From Paenibacillus flagellatus (GTDB lineage: Bacteria; Bacillota; Bacilli; Paenibacillales; NBRC-103111), in assembly GCF_003217775.1 (NCBI RefSeq), contig NZ_QJVJ01000003.1:558001-622000 (forward strand): a stretch of 64,000 nt of DNA, in the 5' to 3' direction. The notes below the pieces were generated by a model. That model had not been told where the DNA came from, made no database searches, and was given only the letters and a program-made list of their open reading frames with translations. This document shows positions 1 to 8,449 of the stretch, in pieces. A program made the position numbers and the translations under genes. Positions within the stretch are counted from its first letter, which is position 1, and the number at the start of each line of letters is the position of its first letter.

Positions 1-1
1 G

Positions 2-529
2 ATCGAGGAGCCGGCCGGCGGTACGGACGAGGCCGGCGTCGCCAAGCTGCTGGCGGCGTACGCGCGAAGCCGGCCGTTCGACGCCGTGCTCGGCGGCCAC
101 TTCTCCGTCGACCGCGGCTCCGGCCAAGTGGCGCTGCGCGTCGCCCAGCTGCTCGGCATCCCGCACGCCGGCGCGGTCACGAAGCTGGACGCCGATCCGG
201 CCGCCGGACGGGCGGTCGCGACGCGGGACGCGGAGGGCGACGACGAGACGGTCGAGCTGCCGCTGCCGGCGCTGTTCACCGCCCAGCAAGGACTGAACGA
301 GCCGCGCTATCCGACGCTGCCGGGCATCATGAAAGCGAAAAAAAAGCCGTTCGCCCGCTTGACTGCGGACGATCTCGGCTTATCCGGCGAAGAGACGGCG
401 CCTCTCACGAGCGCGGTCGAGCTGTTCCCCCCGCCGGCCCGGCAAGCGGGCGTCCGGCTTGCGGGCGACGCCGCCGATCAAGCGCGGGAACTGGTCCGCA
501 CGCTGCGCGAGGACGCGAAAGCGCTGTAA
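2..529 (+). CDS. etfB: Electron transfer flavoprotein beta subunit, C-terminal part
   Basis: The gene enters from the left edge with its reading frame open at base 2, so the N-terminus lies outside the window. EtfB and EtfA form the soluble heterodimer that carries electrons from acyl-CoA dehydrogenases to the quinone pool; EtfB binds the AMP that stabilises the dimer. Visible family marks are the DRGSGQVALRVAQLLGIP stretch, which matches the D-x-x-G-Q-V segment of EtfB, and the LNEPRYPTLPGIMKAKKKPF stretch typical of its C-terminal half. It ends 44 bases before etfA on the same strand, the usual etfBA operon order. Identity is secure; only the 5' part is missing. Confidence 0.95.
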   Translation: MEEPAGGTDEAGVAKLLAAYARSRPFDAVLGGHFSVDRGSGQVALRVAQLLGIPHAGAVTKLDADPAAGRAVATRDAEGDDETVELPLPALFTAQQGLNEPRYPTLPGIMKAKKKPFARLTADDLGLSGEETAPLTSAVELFPPPARQAGVRLAGDAADQARELVRTLREDAKAL

Positions 530-573
530 ACGAAACCGGTCGTCGACCGTAACCAAGGAGGGAACCGATACAC

Positions 574-1581
574 ATGAGCCGGGATATTCTCGTTATCGCC
601 GAGCGGCGCGACGGTTCGCTGCGTCAAGTGTCGCTGGAAGCGATCGCGGCGGCGCGGACGATGGCGGGCGAAGACGGCGTCGTCCACGCGTTCGTCGCGG
701 GCGACGCGCTCGAGCCGCACGTCCGCCGGCTGCTCGCCGCCGGAGCGGATCGCGTCCATACCGCGGCCCGTCCCGCGGGCGAGCCCTACACCGCGGAGAA
801 GGCGTTCCGCGACGCGTCCGGCGTCGCCGCCCGCATCCGCCCCGCCGCGATCGTGCTCGGGCATACCGCGATCGGCCGCGAAGTCGCTCCGCGGCTCGCC
901 GCCGCTCTCGACGCCGGTCAGCTGTCCGACGTCATCGCCATCGAGCGCGAGCCGGACGGAGACGGCTTGCGCTTTACCCGCCCGATCTATGCGGGCAAAG
1001 CGTTCGAAAAGCGCGTCTTCCGCCGGGAGCCGTGGGTCGTCACGATCCGGCCGAACAACTTTCCGGCGCCGGCCGCAACCGCCTCCGATGCGGCCGATTC
1101 GCCGGCCGTCGATTCCGCGGTCGTGCCGTTCGAGCCGGACGACGTCGACCTGCGCACCGTCGTTCGCGGCGTCGTCCGGCGGACGGCGGGCCAAACCGAC
1201 CTGGCCGAGGCGAAAATCGTCGTCTCCGGCGGCCGCGGCGTCAAGAGCGCCGACGGGTTCAAGCCGCTGGAGGAGCTGGCGGCGGCGCTCGGCGGAGCCG
1301 TCGGCGCGTCCCGCGGCGCGTGCGACGCCGGCTATTGCGACTACGCGCTGCAAATCGGCCAGACCGGCAAGGTGGTGACGCCGGAGCTGTACATCGCCTG
1401 CGGCATCAGCGGCGCGATCCAGCACTTGGCCGGCATGAGCCAGTCGCGCGTCATCGTCGCGATCAACAAAGACCCGGAAGCGCCCATCTTCAAAATCGCC
1501 GACTACGGCATCGTCGGCGACTTGTTCGAGGTCGTGCCGCTGCTGTCCGAGGAGGTCAGGCGCCTGGCTCCTCCGCGATAG
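574..1581 (+). CDS. etfA: Electron transfer flavoprotein alpha subunit
   Basis: This 335-residue protein is the FAD-binding partner of EtfB and completes the ETF that drains electrons from fatty-acid beta-oxidation. The N-terminal half has the Rossmann-like ETF fold. The C-terminal FAD domain is clear from SGGRG near residue 210, the QIGQTGKVVTPELYIACG stretch, the SGAIQHLAGM segment and AINKDPEAPIFKIADYGI. The ATG follows an AAGGAGGGAA ribosome site at about 555-564. The length is normal for bacterial EtfA. Its 3' end overlaps the convergent SGNH esterase gene by 26 bases. The acyl-CoA ligase at 16.7-18.4 kb could feed the same pathway but is not in this operon. Confidence 0.97.
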   Translation: MSRDILVIAERRDGSLRQVSLEAIAAARTMAGEDGVVHAFVAGDALEPHVRRLLAAGADRVHTAARPAGEPYTAEKAFRDASGVAARIRPAAIVLGHTAIGREVAPRLAAALDAGQLSDVIAIEREPDGDGLRFTRPIYAGKAFEKRVFRREPWVVTIRPNNFPAPAATASDAADSPAVDSAVVPFEPDDVDLRTVVRGVVRRTAGQTDLAEAKIVVSGGRGVKSADGFKPLEELAAALGGAVGASRGACDAGYCDYALQIGQTGKVVTPELYIACGISGAIQHLAGMSQSRVIVAINKDPEAPIFKIADYGIVGDLFEVVPLLSEEVRRLAPPR

Positions 1582-2209
1582 GTCCGTAGCCCGCGACGGA
1601 GGCGACCCGCTCGGCGATGATCCGGTACCCTTCGCCGTTCGGATGAAACCGGTCGTCGGACAAATAGTCGTCCTCCCGGCCCAAAAAATCGTCGTACACG
1701 TCCACGACGCGTACGGAGCCGGAATTGAACGAGCGCAGATGCTCGTTGAACTTGCCGACCCAGAACGCGGCCTCCTCGAATTCCGGAAGCGGATTGTACA
1801 GCCCGAGCGCCACGACGGCGTAAGGTCCGCTTCCGGCCTTCACGGCGTGAATCGTCTCCAAAATGTGCGCGACATTGCGTTGATACTGCTTCAAGGCGGT
1901 CATCAGATGGCGCGGATCGCTGTCGAAGTAAAACCGCTTCGCCGCCTGGATCAAATCGTTGCCGCCGGCGGTCAGCGTAATGACCGCCGACCGTTCCGCC
2001 GCGGCCTTGATGGCCGGGTCGGTGCGGACGAGCTGCAAAATGTCGCCCGACGTCGCCCCGCTCCGTCCCGCATTTTCCGCCAAAATCGTCCGTCCGAGGC
2101 TCGTTTCGGCAAGCCGGATGTATTGCTGCACGAAGCTTTGCTCCGGCGGCGCGCCGACGCCCGCAGTCAAAGAATCGCCTATCGCCAAAACAACCCATTC
2201 CCGCTCCAT
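1556..2209 (-). CDS. SGNH/GDSL-type esterase or lipase
   Basis: This roughly 217-residue hydrolase is of the SGNH superfamily, which cleaves ester or acyl bonds with a Ser-Asp-His triad. Block I is AIGDSLTAGVG at the N-terminus (catalytic Ser), block III is TAGGNDLI (Gly and Asn of the oxyanion hole) and block V is DDRFHPNGEGY (Asp and His). No signal peptide is seen, so it is probably cytoplasmic. I start at the Met of MEREW because a GGAGG lies 8 bases before it; an ATG five codons upstream would place that GGAGG inside the gene. The substrate cannot be told from sequence. The 3' end overlaps etfA by 26 bases tail-to-tail. Confidence 0.9.
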   Translation of the reverse strand: MEREWVVLAIGDSLTAGVGAPPEQSFVQQYIRLAETSLGRTILAENAGRSGATSGDILQLVRTDPAIKAAAERSAVITLTAGGNDLIQAAKRFYFDSDPRHLMTALKQYQRNVAHILETIHAVKAGSGPYAVVALGLYNPLPEFEEAAFWVGKFNEHLRSFNSGSVRVVDVYDDFLGREDDYLSDDRFHPNGEGYRIIAERVASVAGYGPIAEEPGA

Positions 2210-2369
2210 AAAACCAGCCTCCATTCGTCTTCTTTCCTACAGCATATTCACGTCCCCGCCCATTGGGCCCACCCCGCTCGAACTTTCCCGGTCATCCGCC
2301 CATTCGCATTCCTTTGCGCGATTCGTTACAATATCGATAGACTACCTTTATCGAACGGAGAGGAATCCG

Positions 2370-3539
2370 ATGAAAACGGATATTTATCATGCGATTGACG
2401 ATCAAACGGATAGGCTGAAAAAGCTCGCGCGATGGATCGGCGAGCATCCCGAGTTGGGTCATGAGGAAGTGATGGCGAGCGGCATGCTGTCCGACGAGCT
2501 CGAGCGGCAAGGCTTTCGGGTCGACCGGGGCGTGCTCGGTTTGCCGACCGCCTTCATCGCCGAATACGCGGCGGCCAAGTCCGGCCCGACGATCGCTTTT
2601 CTGTGCGAGTACGACGCGCTTCCCGGCCTGGGACACGCCTGCGGGCATCATCTGATCTGCACGATGGGCTTGGGAGCGGCGATCGGCTTGAAGGCGGCGA
2701 TCGATCGGGTCGGCGGCACGATCCGCGTATACGGTACCCCGGCGGAGGAGACGACGGGCGCCAAAGTGCCGATGGCGGAAGCCGGCTTGTTCGACGATGT
2801 CGATGCGGCGCTTATGGCGCACCCGTTTCACCGGTACGAACGTTCCGGGACGTCGCTCGCCATGGATGCGATCCAGTTCGAATTTTTCGGCAAATCGGCG
2901 CACGCCGCGGCCAATCCGCAGGACGGCGTCAACGCGCTCGATGCAGTCCTGCTTACGTTCAACGCGCTGAACGCGCTTCGCCAGCAGCTTGAAAGCCATG
3001 TCCGCATTCATGGCGTCATTACCGAGGGCGGCAAGGCGGCGAACATCATTCCCGACTATGCCGTCGCCCGCTTCTACGTCCGGTCGGCCAATCGTCCGTA
3101 TACGGACGAAACGGTCCGCAAGGCGATCCGCTGCGCGGAAGGGGCGGCGCTTCAAACCGGCTGCACGCTGAAGGTGAGCAACTACGAATATTCGTACGAC
3201 GAGCTGCGGACGAACGAGCCGCTGTCCGACGCGTTTACGCGCAACTTGAACGAGCTCGGCGTTCCGCTAGACGCGATTCAAGACGGTCAGGATCACGGCT
3301 CGCTCGATTTGGGCAACGTCTCCCGACGCTGCCCGGCCATTCATCCGTTCGTACAGGTGATCGACGAGTCGTTCTCGCTGCACACGCCGGAGTTTCGCGA
3401 CCTTGCCATGACGGAACGGGCCTTGGACGGCATGATCGTCGGAGCCAAGGCGCTGGCCGCCACCGCTTACGACGTCCTTGCGCAGCCCGGGCTCCTCGCG
3501 CGCGTCCGAGAATCGTTCGAGGCGGGCGTCAACGCGTAA
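2370..3539 (+). CDS. M20D-family metallo-amidohydrolase
   Basis: This 389-residue enzyme belongs to the M20 zinc peptidase/amidohydrolase family, which removes the acyl group from N-acyl amino acids or aminobenzoyl-glutamate. The metal site is visible as GLGHACGHH, followed by PAEETTGAKVPM (acid/base Glu pair) and MAHPFHRY. The dimerisation (lid) domain sits in the middle, starting near QFEFFGKSAHAA. The start is the ATG after GGAGAGGAA. The overall pattern, with SLDLGNVS near the C-terminus, fits AbgB-like or general amidohydrolases better than DapE. Its last 11 bases overlap the convergent amine oxidase gene. The natural substrate is unknown. Confidence 0.92.
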   Translation: MKTDIYHAIDDQTDRLKKLARWIGEHPELGHEEVMASGMLSDELERQGFRVDRGVLGLPTAFIAEYAAAKSGPTIAFLCEYDALPGLGHACGHHLICTMGLGAAIGLKAAIDRVGGTIRVYGTPAEETTGAKVPMAEAGLFDDVDAALMAHPFHRYERSGTSLAMDAIQFEFFGKSAHAAANPQDGVNALDAVLLTFNALNALRQQLESHVRIHGVITEGGKAANIIPDYAVARFYVRSANRPYTDETVRKAIRCAEGAALQTGCTLKVSNYEYSYDELRTNEPLSDAFTRNLNELGVPLDAIQDGQDHGSLDLGNVSRRCPAIHPFVQVIDESFSLHTPEFRDLAMTERALDGMIVGAKALAATAYDVLAQPGLLARVRESFEAGVNA

Positions 3540-4914
3540 TCCGCGCGGCGGAGCCGCCGGCGGGCCGCTCCGCTTCCAGCGCGCGGGCGACTTCCTCCGC
3601 GGCCCGCTCCCCGGATTGCAGCGCGCCTTCCATATACATGCGCCAGACGGTCGCCGTCTCGGCGCCCGCCCAATGAATCGGGCCGACCGGCTCGAGCAGG
3701 CTCGGTCCGAATTCGCTCAACACGCCGGGCGCGAACCGGCCGCCGTATCCGCCCCGAATCCAGGGATCGGCGGACCAATCCTTTTCGTAAACCGCAACCG
3801 GTTCGAGCGCCTTCTCCCCGACGAAGCGGGCCAGGCTCCGCAGCACTTCCGTCTTCCGCTCCTCTTTGCCGAGGCGGCCCAGACGGCGGGCATGGCCTCC
3901 GTTCGCCATCGCCGCCAAAACGCCAAGCCGCTGTCCCGGCTCCGTGCCGTCCAGTACCGTCTGGATCGGCCCCGTCTCGCCGTATGCGGACCCGCTCCAT
4001 CCCCGCTCCCGCCAAAACGGCGTATCGTACACGAGCACGAATTTGATGACCGCCCCCTGGCCGATCCGCTGGCACAATTGATCCCGATCGGGGGGCAGCG
4101 GCGGCTCGTACGCGATCCGGTTCGTAAACGTCGGCGGGATCGCCACGATCGCCCGTCTTCCCGTCCACGCTTCCCGGTCCGTATAGGCCGTCACTTGTCC
4201 GCCGCCCCACCTAATCGTTCGTACGGCGTTGTCCGGCCGGACCGCGTCGCCCAACCGTTCCGCCATTTTCGCCGGCAGTTGCTGGGTGCCGCCCGCAATC
4301 CACTCGTCCTCGGCCGTCATCAGCTTGTCCACCCCGCCGGCCGACACGTAATCCCACAACACGTCGAGCATGGACACTTCGCTTAGCCGGGCGCACAGTC
4401 CTTCCTCCGCCACGGCCCGGCAAAACGATTTGGCCGCCGTCGAGAACGCCGCCTTCTCCAGCCACGTCTCCATCGTTAGAGCGTCCAATTCCGGGGCGGC
4501 GGCGGATTTCCACGGAGCGCCGGGGTCGATCGTTCCGGCCAGCTTGTCCAGCTTGCGGCGAATCCGGAACAGATCGAGCTTCCCCGTCCAACCGAGCGGA
4601 GGCCGATCCCCGTTCCCCCTCATCCTGTCGCCCCTCAGCACGTACAGCGCATCTCCTTTGGCGAAGGTCGGTACGGTCGTCAAGCCGAACCGCGCGAGCA
4701 GCGCCTTCATTCTCGGCTGATGCGGCGATATCCACTGCGCCCCGTAATCGACGGTCACGCCGTCCTCGACGACGGAAAGGACTTTGCCCCCCACCCGGCT
4801 TTGAGCCTCCAGCACGATAACGTCGATTCCGCGATCGTACAGCGCCAAGGCGGCCGACAAGCCGGCTAGTCCGGCGCCGACGACGATCACTTCCGTTCGC
4901 CTTGCCTCTCTCAC
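3529..4914 (-). CDS. Flavin monoamine oxidase-family protein
   Basis: A roughly 461-residue FAD-dependent amine oxidase. The N-terminal dinucleotide-binding motif is VVGAGLAGLSAALAL (about residues 11-25), followed by the VLEAQSRVGGKV segment that contacts FAD in the MAO/polyamine oxidase family. The C-terminal FAD contact is IHWAGAETATVWRMYMEGAL. It would oxidatively deaminate an amine or act as a related oxidoreductase; the substrate is not evident. I use the GTG at 4914 because GGGGAGGGG lies just before it; longer forms run through unsupported sequence. It converges with the M20 gene and overlaps it by 11 bases, and no partner gene is linked. Confidence 0.92.
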   Translation of the reverse strand: MREARRTEVIVVGAGLAGLSAALALYDRGIDVIVLEAQSRVGGKVLSVVEDGVTVDYGAQWISPHQPRMKALLARFGLTTVPTFAKGDALYVLRGDRMRGNGDRPPLGWTGKLDLFRIRRKLDKLAGTIDPGAPWKSAAAPELDALTMETWLEKAAFSTAAKSFCRAVAEEGLCARLSEVSMLDVLWDYVSAGGVDKLMTAEDEWIAGGTQQLPAKMAERLGDAVRPDNAVRTIRWGGGQVTAYTDREAWTGRRAIVAIPPTFTNRIAYEPPLPPDRDQLCQRIGQGAVIKFVLVYDTPFWRERGWSGSAYGETGPIQTVLDGTEPGQRLGVLAAMANGGHARRLGRLGKEERKTEVLRSLARFVGEKALEPVAVYEKDWSADPWIRGGYGGRFAPGVLSEFGPSLLEPVGPIHWAGAETATVWRMYMEGALQSGERAAEEVARALEAERPAGGSAARITR

Positions 4915-5086
4915 GTTTTCCCCTCCCCGATGGCGGTCCGTTTCGTAGTTACAAATTTTCCCCAAAGCGCAAAAAAACATCCGCGAACCGTTCGCGGACG
5001 TCGAATCGCCCTTCGTCGGCGCTTGCCCTCCTTCCCGCCCCTAGGGGGAGAGGACGGCCTTTTCAAGCGGCAGAGAGCAAGAACGA

Positions 5087-5120
5087 AAAAAAGAACCGCT
5101 TCACACGGCTCTTTTTCTCG
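5087..5120. terminator. Bidirectional hairpin terminator
   Basis: A GAAAAA-rich left arm pairs with a TCTTTTTC right arm around CCGCTTCACACGG, with one mismatch. It lies just past the stop of the minus-strand M42 gene and reads as an intrinsic terminator for it. The rest of 4915-5148 holds only a short CCGCGAA/TTCGCGG inverted repeat near 4980. Confidence 0.6.
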
Positions 5121-5148
5121 TATTCCGCCGGGCGCGCTCCGGGCGGAC

Positions 5149-6183
5149 TTATTCGCACATCGCGTAAGCGGCGAGCAGCGCCGCCGTATTTGCGATCGCC
5201 TGCTCGTGCGTCCGCTCCATGCCGTGCGACGCGTGTACGCCCGGCCCGATCAAGGCGGCCCGGATGTTGCTGCCGCCCCGGAGAGCGGCCGACGCGTCGG
5301 AGCCGTACTTCGGATAAATGTCGATCGCGAACGGAATGCCGTTCGCTTTCGCCAGCTCGATCAGCTTCGACGTCATGCCGTAATCGTACGGGCCCGTCGA
5401 ATCTTTGGCGCAAATCGACACGTCCGTCTCCCGGCAGCTCAAGTCGTCGCCAATCGCGCCCATGTCGACGGCGATCAGCTCGACGATGTCGGGCGGCACG
5501 TACGAGGCGCCGTGACCGACCTCCTCGTAGACGGATACGACGATTTTGAGCGTCCGCTCCGGAACGGTGGCCGTGGAGCTCAACGCCTGCAGCAGCGCGA
5601 ACACCGCCGCAACGCCCGCCTTGTCGTCCAGATGGCGCGATTTGATATACCCGTTCGGCAAACGGCGCGTCCGCGGGTCCCACGATACGAAATCGCCGAC
5701 CTGAATGCCGAGCGCCTTCACGTCGCCGGCGGACGCGACCGGCTCGTCGAGCCGGATTTCCATGTTCCCCTCGTCCCGCTTCATCTCCCGCGCGTCCTCG
5801 TAGACGTGCACCGAAGGCTTGACCGGCAGAACGGTTCCATCATACTCCCGGCCGTCTCTCGTATGAACGAGACAGTATTCGTTTTCGACCGAGCTCATCA
5901 TATAGCCGCCGACGGGCGAGAAGCGCAGCGTTCCCCCCGGCTTGATCGACCGAACCATCGCGCCCAGCGTATCGACGTGCGCGGATATGCCGAGCGTTTC
6001 ATCCCGTTTGCCCGGTACGGTGACGACGACGCAGCCTTTCGGCGTTCGTTCGGACGCGTACCCGAGCCGGGACGCCTCCTCCTCGACCAATGCGGCGATA
6101 CGGCCGCAGTAGCCCGACGGGCTGGGCGTCGCCAGCAGACGGAGCAGCAGGTCGATCATATAGTCGCGGTTTATCGCAATCAT
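5149..6183 (-). CDS. M42-family metallopeptidase (glutamyl/deblocking aminopeptidase type)
   Basis: A 344-residue co-catalytic metallo-aminopeptidase of family M42, which in other bacteria forms large tetrahedral cytoplasmic particles that trim peptides from the N-terminus. The metal ligands appear in ISAHVDTLG (His and Asp near residue 65-70), SRHLDDKAG (the bridging Asp), SVYEEVGHGA (catalytic Glu and ligand Glu), AVDMGA and the C-terminal GVHASHGMERT (last His). PSPSGYC near the N-terminus is the usual family start. I use the ATG at 6183, preceded by an AGGCAGGG site, rather than longer unsupported forms. It stands alone between two terminators. Confidence 0.93.
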   Translation of the reverse strand: MIAINRDYMIDLLLRLLATPSPSGYCGRIAALVEEEASRLGYASERTPKGCVVVTVPGKRDETLGISAHVDTLGAMVRSIKPGGTLRFSPVGGYMMSSVENEYCLVHTRDGREYDGTVLPVKPSVHVYEDAREMKRDEGNMEIRLDEPVASAGDVKALGIQVGDFVSWDPRTRRLPNGYIKSRHLDDKAGVAAVFALLQALSSTATVPERTLKIVVSVYEEVGHGASYVPPDIVELIAVDMGAIGDDLSCRETDVSICAKDSTGPYDYGMTSKLIELAKANGIPFAIDIYPKYGSDASAALRGGSNIRAALIGPGVHASHGMERTHEQAIANTAALLAAYAMCE

Positions 6184-6228
6184 CGCATTCCCTGCCTTTC
6201 GTTTGGATCGTTCTTGCGCAAGTCGTCC

Positions 6229-6257
6229 GCATGTTCCCGCCGAACGTTGGCATGCTA
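6229..6257 (+). promoter_or_regulatory. Candidate sigma-G-like (forespore) promoter
   Basis: GCATG at 6229-6233 matches a sigma-G/F -35 (GHATR). After 17 bases, CATGCTA at 6251-6257 matches 6 of 7 positions of a CATWHTA -10. It sits 20 bases before the 47-residue gene at 6278. Visual match only. Confidence 0.3.
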
Positions 6258-6277
6258 AATACGGGAGGTGAAGTCGA

Positions 6278-6421
6278 ATGGCAGGACGCAACAATCGCCC
6301 GAAAAAGAACGGCCCTGCGGGTCACCCGTCGCAGCTCGACCAGTACCGCGAGGAGTTTTCCGTCGATCTGACCGAGGAAAAGGAACACAATCGGAAAGAT
6401 AAAACTCGGTACACGATGTAA
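6278..6421 (+). CDS. Small basic protein, possibly spore-associated (47 aa)
   Basis: A short gene with an excellent GGGAGGTGA ribosome site 7 bases before its ATG. The product is 47 residues, starts MAGRNNRPKKNGPAGHP, continues with QLDQYREEFSVDLTEEKE and ends in a charged tail. It has no membrane segment and is hydrophilic throughout. The layout (basic N-terminus, then a YxxEFS segment and a charged tail) recalls minor small acid-soluble spore proteins such as SspO, but I cannot claim homology. A sigma-G-like promoter match lies just upstream, and a terminator follows at 6460. The strong ribosome site and clean placement between two genes make it very likely real. Confidence 0.75.
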   Translation: MAGRNNRPKKNGPAGHPSQLDQYREEFSVDLTEEKEHNRKDKTRYTM

Positions 6422-6459
6422 CGTTGGCCCATGAGAACGATCCCCCGAATCAGCAACGA

Positions 6460-6497
6460 AAAAGAGCGCGGCTTGCCTTGGCGAGCGGCGCTCTTTT
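6460..6497. terminator. Bidirectional intrinsic terminator
   Basis: AAAAGAGCGC (6460-6469) pairs perfectly with GCGCTCTTTT (6488-6497), with an inner GCTTGCC/GGCGAGC stem. It serves the small plus-strand gene ending at 6421 and the minus-strand esterase ending at 6514. Confidence 0.85.
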
Positions 6498-6513
6498 CGC
6501 GTCCGGCGTCCGA

Positions 6514-7266
6514 TCAAGACGAGCGGATCGGCAGCCAGTCCAGCACGCGGCGGATGTATGCGTCCCAATACGCCCAATCGTGCCCGCCGGGCCCTTCCTC
6601 GTATTCCAGCTCGAGCCCGAGCGATTGGGCATGCCCGAGAAACGCGCGGTTCGCCTCGTATAAAAAGTCTTCCGTCCCGCACGCCTGATACAGCTTCGGC
6701 TTCGGCCCGCCCGATGCGGCGACCTTCTCGGCCAGCCGGAACAAATCGTCGTCGGCCGGCACCGGCGCGCCCTGGCCGAATATGTAGCCGTAATCCCGGG
6801 GCCAGCGCTCGTGTCCGTTCCGCAGGTCGAGCGCGCCGGACAAGCTCGCCGCGGCCGCGAACAGATCCGGCCGCCGCAGCGCCAGCTTGAACGCGCCGTA
6901 GCCGCCCATCGACAGTCCGGCGGCGAACGTGTCTTCCCTCTTGTCGGACAGCGGGAAATAGGCTCTCGCCTTCGCCGGCAGCTCCTCGCTGACGAACGTC
7001 CAATACGGGTAACCGCCGACCATGTCGGTATAGAAGCTCCGGTTGACGGCCGGCATGACGATCGCGATTTCCTTCGTCCGCGCATACCGCTCGATCGACG
7101 TCCAGCGCATCCATGCCGTGTGGTCGTCGGACAAGCCGTGCAGCAGGTACAATGTCGGGTATTTGCGGTCCGCCGGCTGGCCCGGCTTCGGATCGGGCAG
7201 CAGGACGTTCATCGTCGCCCCGATCGCAAGCGTATCGGAAGTGAAATTGCATTGGATGAATGCCAT
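6514..7266 (-). CDS. Esterase, FrmB/esterase D-type alpha/beta hydrolase
   Basis: A 250-residue serine esterase of the Esterase D family, related to S-formylglutathione hydrolase and acetyl/feruloyl esterases. The nucleophile elbow is AAGLSMGGYGAF (Ser in GLSMGG, about residue 120), YLLHGLSDDHTAW supplies the oxyanion region, and GGHDWAYWD near the C-terminus carries the catalytic His. It has no signal peptide. The length matches Bacillus acetylesterase-like proteins. There is no formaldehyde-detoxification neighbour, so a role on acetylated sugars or other small esters is equally possible. It is monocistronic, with a terminator at 6460. Confidence 0.93.
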   Translation of the reverse strand: MAFIQCNFTSDTLAIGATMNVLLPDPKPGQPADRKYPTLYLLHGLSDDHTAWMRWTSIERYARTKEIAIVMPAVNRSFYTDMVGGYPYWTFVSEELPAKARAYFPLSDKREDTFAAGLSMGGYGAFKLALRRPDLFAAAASLSGALDLRNGHERWPRDYGYIFGQGAPVPADDDLFRLAEKVAASGGPKPKLYQACGTEDFLYEANRAFLGHAQSLGLELEYEEGPGGHDWAYWDAYIRRVLDWLPIRSS

Positions 7267-7417
7267 AAACGTACGACCAACCTTTCGAATAGCGTTTCGT
7301 TGCCTATCGGTTCGCTCGGCGCCTTTTCAGGCGACCGCTATCATTATACTTCGGATTTCCGGACGTTTCCATCGTTTTCGCTTCGTGTCTTTATATGGGG
7401 ACATATATCGTTTTTCG

Positions 7418-7447
7418 TTGCCGCACCTGTATTCTACTTGTTACAAT
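7418..7447 (+). promoter_or_regulatory. Sigma-A promoter of the amidohydrolase gene
   Basis: TTGCCG (7418-7423), an 18-base spacer and TACAAT (7442-7447). The predicted start point near 7454 lies downstream of an in-frame ATG at 7448, which supports translation from the ATG at 7487. Confidence 0.6.
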
Positions 7448-7486
7448 ATGGAGGAAGATTATCCCGACGAAACGAGGGTCTCGTTC

Positions 7487-8353
7487 ATGATTATCGATTG
7501 CCATAACCATCCCGATTGGTACGGCTACAACGTCGACCGCTTCCTGGACAACATGAAGCAATATTCGATCGACCGGACATGGCTGCTCAGCTGGGAATGC
7601 CCCGACGACGAATACAATCCGACGTACAAGAAAAGCATCCCCGACGCCGGCTTGCCGGACGGGCCGATATCGTTCCGTCGATGCGTCGATTACGCGTTGA
7701 AGCATCCGGACAAGTTCGTGCTCGGCTACGCGCCCGATCCGCGGCGGCCTGACGCGATCGACAAGCTCGACCACGCGATCAAGCTGTACGGCGTTCGCGT
7801 TTACGGCGAAATCAAGCTGCGCATGATGTACGACAACCCGGACGCGATCCGGCTGTTCCGCTTTTGCGGGGAAAAAGGGCTTCCCGTCACCGTCCATATC
7901 GACTACGAGTTCGATACCGGTTCCGCCTATCCGCGTCCGAACTGGTGGTACGGCGGCGGCATCGATGCGTTCGAGCGCGCGGTGAAAGCTTGCCCGGAGA
8001 CGATCTTCCTCGGGCATGCCCCGGGCTTTTGGGCGCATATATCGGGAGACGACCAATACGACAAAGCGGCGTATCCGACCGGCAAAGTCGTACCGGGCGG
8101 CAAAGTCGTCGACATGCTGCGGCGTTATCCGAACTTGTATTGCGACATATCCGCCGGCTCCGGCGCCAACGCGTTCAAGCGCGACCCCGAGTTCGCGAAG
8201 CAGTTTCTGCTCGAATTCCAGGACCGCATCCTGTACGGCCGCGACTATTTCGACAACGTCCATCAAGAGGTGCTGAACAGTCTCGGGCTGCCGGAGGACG
8301 TGCTGGCGAAAATTTACGCCGGCAACGCCTTGAAGCTCGTTCCGCTCGACTGA
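7487..8353 (+). CDS. Amidohydrolase-family (metal-dependent TIM-barrel) protein
   Basis: A 288-residue member of the Amidohydro_2 group. It starts MIIDCHNHPDWYG, where the H-x-H pair is the first metal site. Later marks are VTVHIDYEF (His after strand 5), FLGHAPGFWAH (His after strand 6) and LYGRDYFDN (Asp after strand 8). The group includes decarboxylases and lactone or amide hydrolases; the exact reaction is unknown. The ATG at 7487 is preceded by GAGGG and fits the promoter position; the ATG at 7448 would overlap the -10 region. It is followed after 96 bases by the phospholipase-like gene on the same strand. Confidence 0.88.
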   Translation: MIIDCHNHPDWYGYNVDRFLDNMKQYSIDRTWLLSWECPDDEYNPTYKKSIPDAGLPDGPISFRRCVDYALKHPDKFVLGYAPDPRRPDAIDKLDHAIKLYGVRVYGEIKLRMMYDNPDAIRLFRFCGEKGLPVTVHIDYEFDTGSAYPRPNWWYGGGIDAFERAVKACPETIFLGHAPGFWAHISGDDQYDKAAYPTGKVVPGGKVVDMLRRYPNLYCDISAGSGANAFKRDPEFAKQFLLEFQDRILYGRDYFDNVHQEVLNSLGLPEDVLAKIYAGNALKLVPLD

Positions 8354-8449
8354 TACAATCAAGGTAACATCCGATCTCGAACGCCGGTCGTTTGCGCTTT
8401 CAACGCCGGCGTTTCGCTGTCTTCGTCGGAAAGGAGCGTTTTTTCGGCC

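Noticed and set aside
4980-5000. CCGCGAA/TTCGCGG inverted repeat as an operator of the amine oxidase gene
   Set aside because: Short GC-rich inverted repeats are frequent in this base composition, and no promoter elements were found beside it.
7448-7489. Earlier ATG for the amidohydrolase (7448)
   Set aside because: It directly follows the predicted -10 TACAAT and would lie upstream of the transcript start; the conserved N-terminus begins at 7487.
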